This document shows, piece after piece, positions 60,640 through 64,000 of a stretch of 64,000 bases of DNA; within the stretch, counting starts at the first letter, position 1; the number at the start of each line of letters is the position of its first letter. Under the pieces are notes generated by a model. The model saw only the letters and a program-made list of their open reading frames with translations. It searched no databases and was not told where the DNA came from. The stretch is from Microlunatus parietis (GTDB lineage: Bacteria > Actinomycetota > Actinomycetes > Propionibacteriales > Propionibacteriaceae), in NCBI RefSeq assembly GCF_013407955.1, contig NZ_JACCBU010000001.1, positions 6,510,001 to 6,574,000 on the forward strand, written 5' to 3'. The position numbers and the translations under genes were made by a program.

Positions 60640-60890
60640 TTCGAAGATCAACTCGGCCGGGCCGATCATCGGTGGGGTCGCGGCCGAGGGTGGCTCGGCG
60701 GAGGCCGGACCTGGTCGCCGGTCGCGACCTCAAGGCCCACGCAGCCACGGATCGTGATCCGCGCGTTCCCCTCCGCCGCGACCGGATCTCGGGCTGAGGG
60801 CGGCGAAGGCGTAGCGGGCGATCGCCGGCGAAGCCGGACCCTCGGCGCAGCGGTGGCCCTCGATCACTACGCCGCCGCCGGTGCTTTCGG
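60640..60890 (-). pseudogene. Decayed ROK-family gene fragment
   Basis: On the minus strand this stretch keeps pieces of the ROK gene found at 61318-62460. 60640-60702 is nearly the same as the part from about 61340. 60793-60825 matches the part from about 61421, and 60826-60890 matches the part from about 61761. Roughly 90 bases of unrelated sequence stand between the first two pieces, and about 310 bases are lost between the last two. The frame is broken. It is a relic of a duplicate sugar regulator. Confidence 0.8.
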
Positions 60891-60914
60891 CACGCGTCAG
60901 CGGCACCGGGGCCG

Positions 60915-60995
60915 GTGACACAAATCTGCAGCGCAACAGCTACGGTAACCGGTTTCTCGGCTTTCGAGGGCCGTTGCGTTGCAGATTTGTGTCAC
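60915..60995. terminator. Long inverted repeat beside ROK relic
   Basis: The left arm (60915-60937, starting GTGACACAAATCTGCAGCGC) pairs with 60973-60995 over 23 bases with one G/T mismatch and a 35-base loop. The shape and loop size resemble the element at 1115-1191, and the arms are also richer in A and T than the neighbourhood. It could be a terminator or a small mobile palindrome. Confidence 0.55.
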
Positions 60996-61025
60996 GCGCG
61001 GCTGCGGGGGCACCGATCGGCCAGA

Positions 61026-61256
61026 TCACGGCGACGGGAACGGATCGGGATCTTGGTCGCTGTCGTCCGTCTTGCCCTTCGCCTCCGCGTAGCCTGCGGA
61101 CGGCAGCACGGCAACAAGTGCGCCACCGCCCGCCAGGACCTCCTCAGCGAAGATCGAATCGGCGCCACGGGCAAGGCAGCTAGTGTCGTGCGTCCCTAGT
61201 TCCTGAGCCAGATGTCGGGACTCCTCCAGCGTTGTGAATCGATCCAGTGGCGACAT
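61026..61256 (-). pseudogene. Truncated SLOG-like fragment interrupted by a repeat
   Basis: A 76-codon frame encodes RGADSIFAEEVLAGGGALVAVLPSAGYAEAK, which resembles the middle of nucleotide-binding SLOG/Rossmann proteins, then runs into unrelated KTDDSDQDPDP and stops. Just before, GTHDTSC is encoded by the 20-base repeat at 61180-61199. The rest of the domain is missing, so it is most likely a broken gene. Confidence 0.5.
61180..61199. repeat. 20-base repeat, copy 2
   Basis: CTAGTGTCGTGCGTCCCTAG is the exact reverse complement of 3261-3280. It lies inside the broken SLOG-like frame, where it supplies the codons for GTHDTS. Confidence 0.7.
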
Positions 61257-61317
61257 AACGACGCAGATCGTCGAATTCGACGTCGATAACTCACCACTCG
61301 ACGGAGGGTCTGAGCCC

Positions 61318-62460
61318 TCACTTGGGGTCGGCGATCAGGGATTCGAAGATCAACTCGGCGGGGCCGATCACCGGGAGGTCGGGGCCGAGGGTGGCTCGGC
61401 GGATCTCCGGGGGAGTGCCGAGGGCGGCGAAGGCTTGGCGGGCGATCGCGTCGTCGAGGCGGGCCGGGTCGGCGGCTTGCAGGGAGCCGAGGAAGCCGCC
61501 GAGGATGATCAACTCCGGGTCGAACGCGTTGCTGAAGTCGATCATGGCCTGGGCCAGCCAGTCCAGCTGCCGGGTGATCTCCGGCCGGGCCGGTGAATCG
61601 TCGGCGAGCAGGCGGCCTTCCAGGTCCTCCGGGGCGGCGTCGGCGAGTCCGAGGGCGGCCAGCAGGCGGTCCCGGGTGACCTCAGTCTCCAGGCAGCCCC
61701 GGCGACCGCAGTGGCACCGGGCACCGTCCGGGTTGACAGTCGTGTGGCCGAGTTCGCCGGCGAAGCCGGACCGGCCGCGCAACGGGCGGCCCTCGATCAG
61801 CACGCCGCCGCCGATGCCGCTGGCGCTGCCGTTCAGATAGACCACGGACCGGTGCCCGGCGGCCGCGCCGAAGGTCGCCTCGGCGACGGCGGCCAGCCGG
61901 GCATCGTTGGCCACCCTGGCCTGGATCGACGTACCTGCAGTGAAAACGTCGGCCACCGGTTGATCGCGCCAGCCGAGGTGCGGGGCCAGCACCACCGTGC
62001 CGTCGGCCTCCCGAACCAGGCCCGGCACCCCGACGCCGAGCCCGATCACGCGTGCCCGGGGCGACCTGGCGAGCAGCTTCCGGATCACGCCGTCGGCCAC
62101 CGTGGCCGCCCGCTCGGGGGTGGGCACCCGCCGGGTCGCCCGCCGCACCCGGGCCCGGACCACTCCGCCGAGGCCGACCAGTCCCACCGTGACCGCGTCG
62201 ACGTCGGGATTGACCGTGACGGCCAGGACGTCCGGATTCGGCTCGATCCTGGGGCTGGGCCGGCCGACGCCGTCGATCGCCGGCTCCGCCTCGACGACCA
62301 GCCCGAGCTGGGCCAGTTCGGCGACCAGGCCGCCGATGGTGGACCGGTTGAGCCGGGTCAGCCGGGTCAGTTCGGCCCGGCTGAGCCCGCGCCGGGTGTG
62401 CACCAGCCGGAGCACCGCGGACAGGTTGCGGCGCCGCGAGGAGTCCGTACCCGCTGACAT
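61318..62460 (-). CDS. ROK family transcription regulator (xylose repressor type)
   Basis: A 380-residue regulator starting at ATG 62460; an earlier ATG at 62553 lies in the promoter region and is rejected. The N-terminal HTH reads LSRAELTRLTRLNRSTIGGLVAELAQLGLV. The sugar-kinase-like domain has VIGLGVGVPGLV, GGVLIEGRPLRGRSGFAGELGHTTV and the zinc motif CHCGRRGCLE. It is divergent from xylA and probably represses it until xylose binds. A decayed partial copy lies downstream at 60640-60890. Confidence 0.92.
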   Translation of the reverse strand: MSAGTDSSRRRNLSAVLRLVHTRRGLSRAELTRLTRLNRSTIGGLVAELAQLGLVVEAEPAIDGVGRPSPRIEPNPDVLAVTVNPDVDAVTVGLVGLGGVVRARVRRATRRVPTPERAATVADGVIRKLLARSPRARVIGLGVGVPGLVREADGTVVLAPHLGWRDQPVADVFTAGTSIQARVANDARLAAVAEATFGAAAGHRSVVYLNGSASGIGGGVLIEGRPLRGRSGFAGELGHTTVNPDGARCHCGRRGCLETEVTRDRLLAALGLADAAPEDLEGRLLADDSPARPEITRQLDWLAQAMIDFSNAFDPELIILGGFLGSLQAADPARLDDAIARQAFAALGTPPEIRRATLGPDLPVIGPAELIFESLIADPK

Positions 62461-62494
62461 CTCACCGGCCTTCCGTTGACGGCACCCGCCTTCG

Positions 62495-62537
62495 TTGACG
62501 ATGATGATTGTGCGCGAATATGTTGCGGAGGGCAACA
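62495..62537 (+). promoter_or_regulatory. xylA promoter with ROK-type operator
   Basis: TTGACG (62495-62500) and TATGTT (62519-62524) are spaced 18 bases. TGTTGC (62521-62526) and GCAACA (62532-62537) form an inverted repeat with a 5-base spacer over the -10 box. The site lies between the divergent ROK gene and xylA, so ROK binding would block xylA transcription. Confidence 0.72.
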
Positions 62538-62567
62538 ATTCAAAGATGATCAAGGAGTGTTGAAGTC

Positions 62568-63758
62568 ATGGCAGTCACCCCCACCCCTGCGGACAAGTTC
62601 TCATTCGGCCTGTGGACCATCGGCTGGGTCGGCCAGGATCAGTTCGGCGCGCCGTCGCGGGAGCCGCTGGATGTCGTCGAGGCGGTGACCAAGCTGGCCG
62701 AGCTCGGCGCGTACGGGCTCACCTTCCACGACAACGACCTGTTCCCGTTCGAGGCCACCGACGCCGAGCGGACCGCCCAGATCGACCGGCTCAAGGTCGT
62801 GCTCGCCGACACCGGCGTGGTCGTCCCCATGATCACCACCAACCTGTTCAGCCACCCGGTGTTCAAGGACGGCGGCTTCACCTCGAACGATCGCGCGGTG
62901 CGCCGATTCGCGCTGCGCAAGGTGATCCGCAATCTTGATCTTGCTGCCGAGGTCGGCGCCCAGACGTTCGTCATGTGGGGCGGCCGGGAGGGCGGTGAGT
63001 ACGACCACGCGAAGGACGTCCGGTCAGCGCTGGCCCGCTACCGCGAGGCGGTCAACCTGCTCGCCGACTACGTGACCGATCAGGGGTACGACCTGAAGTT
63101 CGCGATCGAGCCGAAGCCGAACGAGCCGCGCGGCGACATCCTGCTGCCGACGGTCGGCCATGCACTGGCGTTCATCGAGACGCTGGACCGGTCCGAACTG
63201 TTCGGCGTCAACCCGGAGGTCGGCCACGAGCAGATGGCCGGGCTCAACTTCACCCACGCGATCGCGCAGGCCCTGGACGCCGGCAAGTTGTTCCACATCG
63301 ACCTGAACGGCCAGCGCAGCATCAAGTACGACCAGGACCTGGTGTTCGGCCACGGCGACCTGCAGAACGCGTTCTCGCTGGTCGACCTGCTGGAGAACGG
63401 GGGCCCGGACGGCGGCCCGGCCTACGACGGCCCGCGGCACTTCGACTACAAGCCGAGCCGAACCGAGGACTACGCCGGCGTCTGGGAATCGGCCCGCGCC
63501 AACATGGTCACCTACCTGCTGCTGAAGGAACGGGCCAAGGCGTTCCGGGCCGACCCGGAGGTGCAGCAGGCCCTGGCCGACGCCAAGGTCGCGGAGCTGG
63601 CGCAGCCGACGCTGAACGAGGGCGAGAGCTACCAGGACCTGGTCGCGGACCGCTCCAGCTACGAGGACTTCGACGCCGCCGGCTACCACAACGCCCGCGG
63701 CTTCGGCTTCGTCCGGCTGCAGCAGCTCGCGCTGGAGCACCTGCTCGGCGCCCGCTGA
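62568..63758 (+). CDS. xylA: Xylose isomerase
   Basis: A 396-residue enzyme converting D-xylose to D-xylulose (and glucose to fructose) in the cytosol. The catalytic His54 and Asp57 are in TFHDNDLFPF. Metal sites are in VMWGGREG, FAIEPKPNEPRGD (Glu), NPEVGHEQMAGLNF and HIDLNGQRSIKYDQD. It is of the shorter actinobacterial class. The start follows AAGGAG at 62552-62557. It is divergent from the ROK regulator and under the operator just upstream. No xylB is seen in the window. Confidence 0.97.
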   Translation: MAVTPTPADKFSFGLWTIGWVGQDQFGAPSREPLDVVEAVTKLAELGAYGLTFHDNDLFPFEATDAERTAQIDRLKVVLADTGVVVPMITTNLFSHPVFKDGGFTSNDRAVRRFALRKVIRNLDLAAEVGAQTFVMWGGREGGEYDHAKDVRSALARYREAVNLLADYVTDQGYDLKFAIEPKPNEPRGDILLPTVGHALAFIETLDRSELFGVNPEVGHEQMAGLNFTHAIAQALDAGKLFHIDLNGQRSIKYDQDLVFGHGDLQNAFSLVDLLENGGPDGGPAYDGPRHFDYKPSRTEDYAGVWESARANMVTYLLLKERAKAFRADPEVQQALADAKVAELAQPTLNEGESYQDLVADRSSYEDFDAAGYHNARGFGFVRLQQLALEHLLGAR

Positions 63759-63764
63759 CGTCGC

Positions 63765-64000
63765 TCAGGAAGCGGTACGAACCCAGCGCTGCTCGCCGTC
63801 CACGGTCGCCTCGGTACGGCTGAGGCCGGCCCGGGCGGCGACGCGCTGGGAGGCGACGTGCTCCGGGTGGACGTACGCGCCGACGACCCGGACGCCGTCG
63901 GCGAGGAGCCAGTCGACCAGCCCGGCGGCGGCCTCGGACGCGTAGCCGCGGCCCTGCCAGGCGGTGCCGATCTCCCAGGCGACGTCGGCCTCGCCGGCGG
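63765..64000 (-). CDS. GNAT acetyltransferase (N-terminus outside window)
   Basis: The last 78 codons of a GNAT protein run off the end of the window. The translation GEADVAWEIGTAWQGRGYASEA has the acetyl-CoA loop QGRGYASEA, and VRVVGAYVHPEHVASQRVAARAGL is the usual end of RimJ-like members. It converges on xylA with a 6-base gap. The acceptor is unknown. Confidence 0.85.
   Translation of the reverse strand, partial: AGEADVAWEIGTAWQGRGYASEAAAGLVDWLLADGVRVVGAYVHPEHVASQRVAARAGLSRTEATVDGEQRWVRTAS

Noticed and set aside
61026..61256. A real small gene of 76 residues
   Set aside because: Only part of a SLOG-like domain is present, interrupted by a repeat and ending in unrelated residues; listed as a pseudogene instead.
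1..64000. Prophage, transposase or tRNA-linked island
   Set aside because: No integrase, capsid, transposase or tRNA gene was seen; only short repeats and gene relics.

Overview
The window is high-GC DNA (about 70 % by eye) from an actinobacterium. The evidence is Leu codons dominated by CTG, GTG starts, 4-base ATGA/GTGA gene overlaps, sugar ABC transporters without their own ATPase, a SecA2-type ATPase, a CtaG/CopD fusion and a possible LAxTG sortase signal. The set of families would suit Propionibacteriales (Microlunatus or Kribbella-like), but this is only an impression. No rRNA, tRNA, CRISPR array, phage gene, transposase or replication origin was seen.

Layout. 0-8 kb: the end of a sugar ABC transporter (two permeases), a VOC protein, a DUF899 protein, two alpha/beta hydrolases, a secreted sialidase-like LamG protein and a lipid-kinase-like protein. 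8-11 kb: leuS behind a probable leader peptide and terminator. 11-23 kb: housekeeping and envelope genes, including a membrane nuclease-like protein coupled to an odd PH-like/acetyltransferase fusion, a DegV protein, MOSC and AraC/DinB proteins, comEA-comEC and two phosphotransferase-fold proteins, one with its catalytic residues replaced. 23-32 kb: a large DUF5722 secreted putative glycosidase, a GNAT, a putative six-hairpin glycan protein and secA2. 32-44 kb: a sugar-use region with an AraC regulator divergent from a DUF5107-TPR protein, a solute-binding protein, two permeases and a GH36 alpha-galactosidase in one overlapping operon, then a Fic protein, a PhyH dioxygenase and a second AraC regulator. 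44-48.5 kb: a RibD-like reductase, a TetR/macrolide-type glycosyltransferase pair, an idonate-dehydrogenase-like protein and a GrpB protein. 48.6-58.5 kb: a copper block with a BlaI-type repressor and M56 protease divergent from CopD-CtaG, CopA and a Met-rich membrane protein, then YcnI and CopC-CopD behind a second BlaI/CopY-type operator, then a DsbA/VKOR disulfide pair. 58.6-64 kb: a secreted beta-helix protein under a LacI-type operator, a repeat-rich stretch with a decayed ROK gene, and the ROK regulator divergent from xylA.

How the genes work together. Most of the window concerns catching, cutting and importing plant-type sugars (alpha-galactosides, xylose, other glycans), with local AraC, ROK and LacI-type control. 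The copper block is the most coherent multi-gene system: two promoters share the half-site TTCTACAAGT and probably answer to one BlaI-type repressor. The strongest unexplained signal is the excess of the 6-mer TGATCA (six copies in leuS alone), which even appears to drive use of the rare Leu codon TTG before ATC. There are also several repeat families: two near-identical 60-base palindromic elements, four copies of a roughly 70-base palindrome in two pairs, CCTGAGC-TGTCGAAGG-type repeats inside two reading frames, a 20-base repeat at two sites 58 kb apart, and long hairpins between convergent genes.
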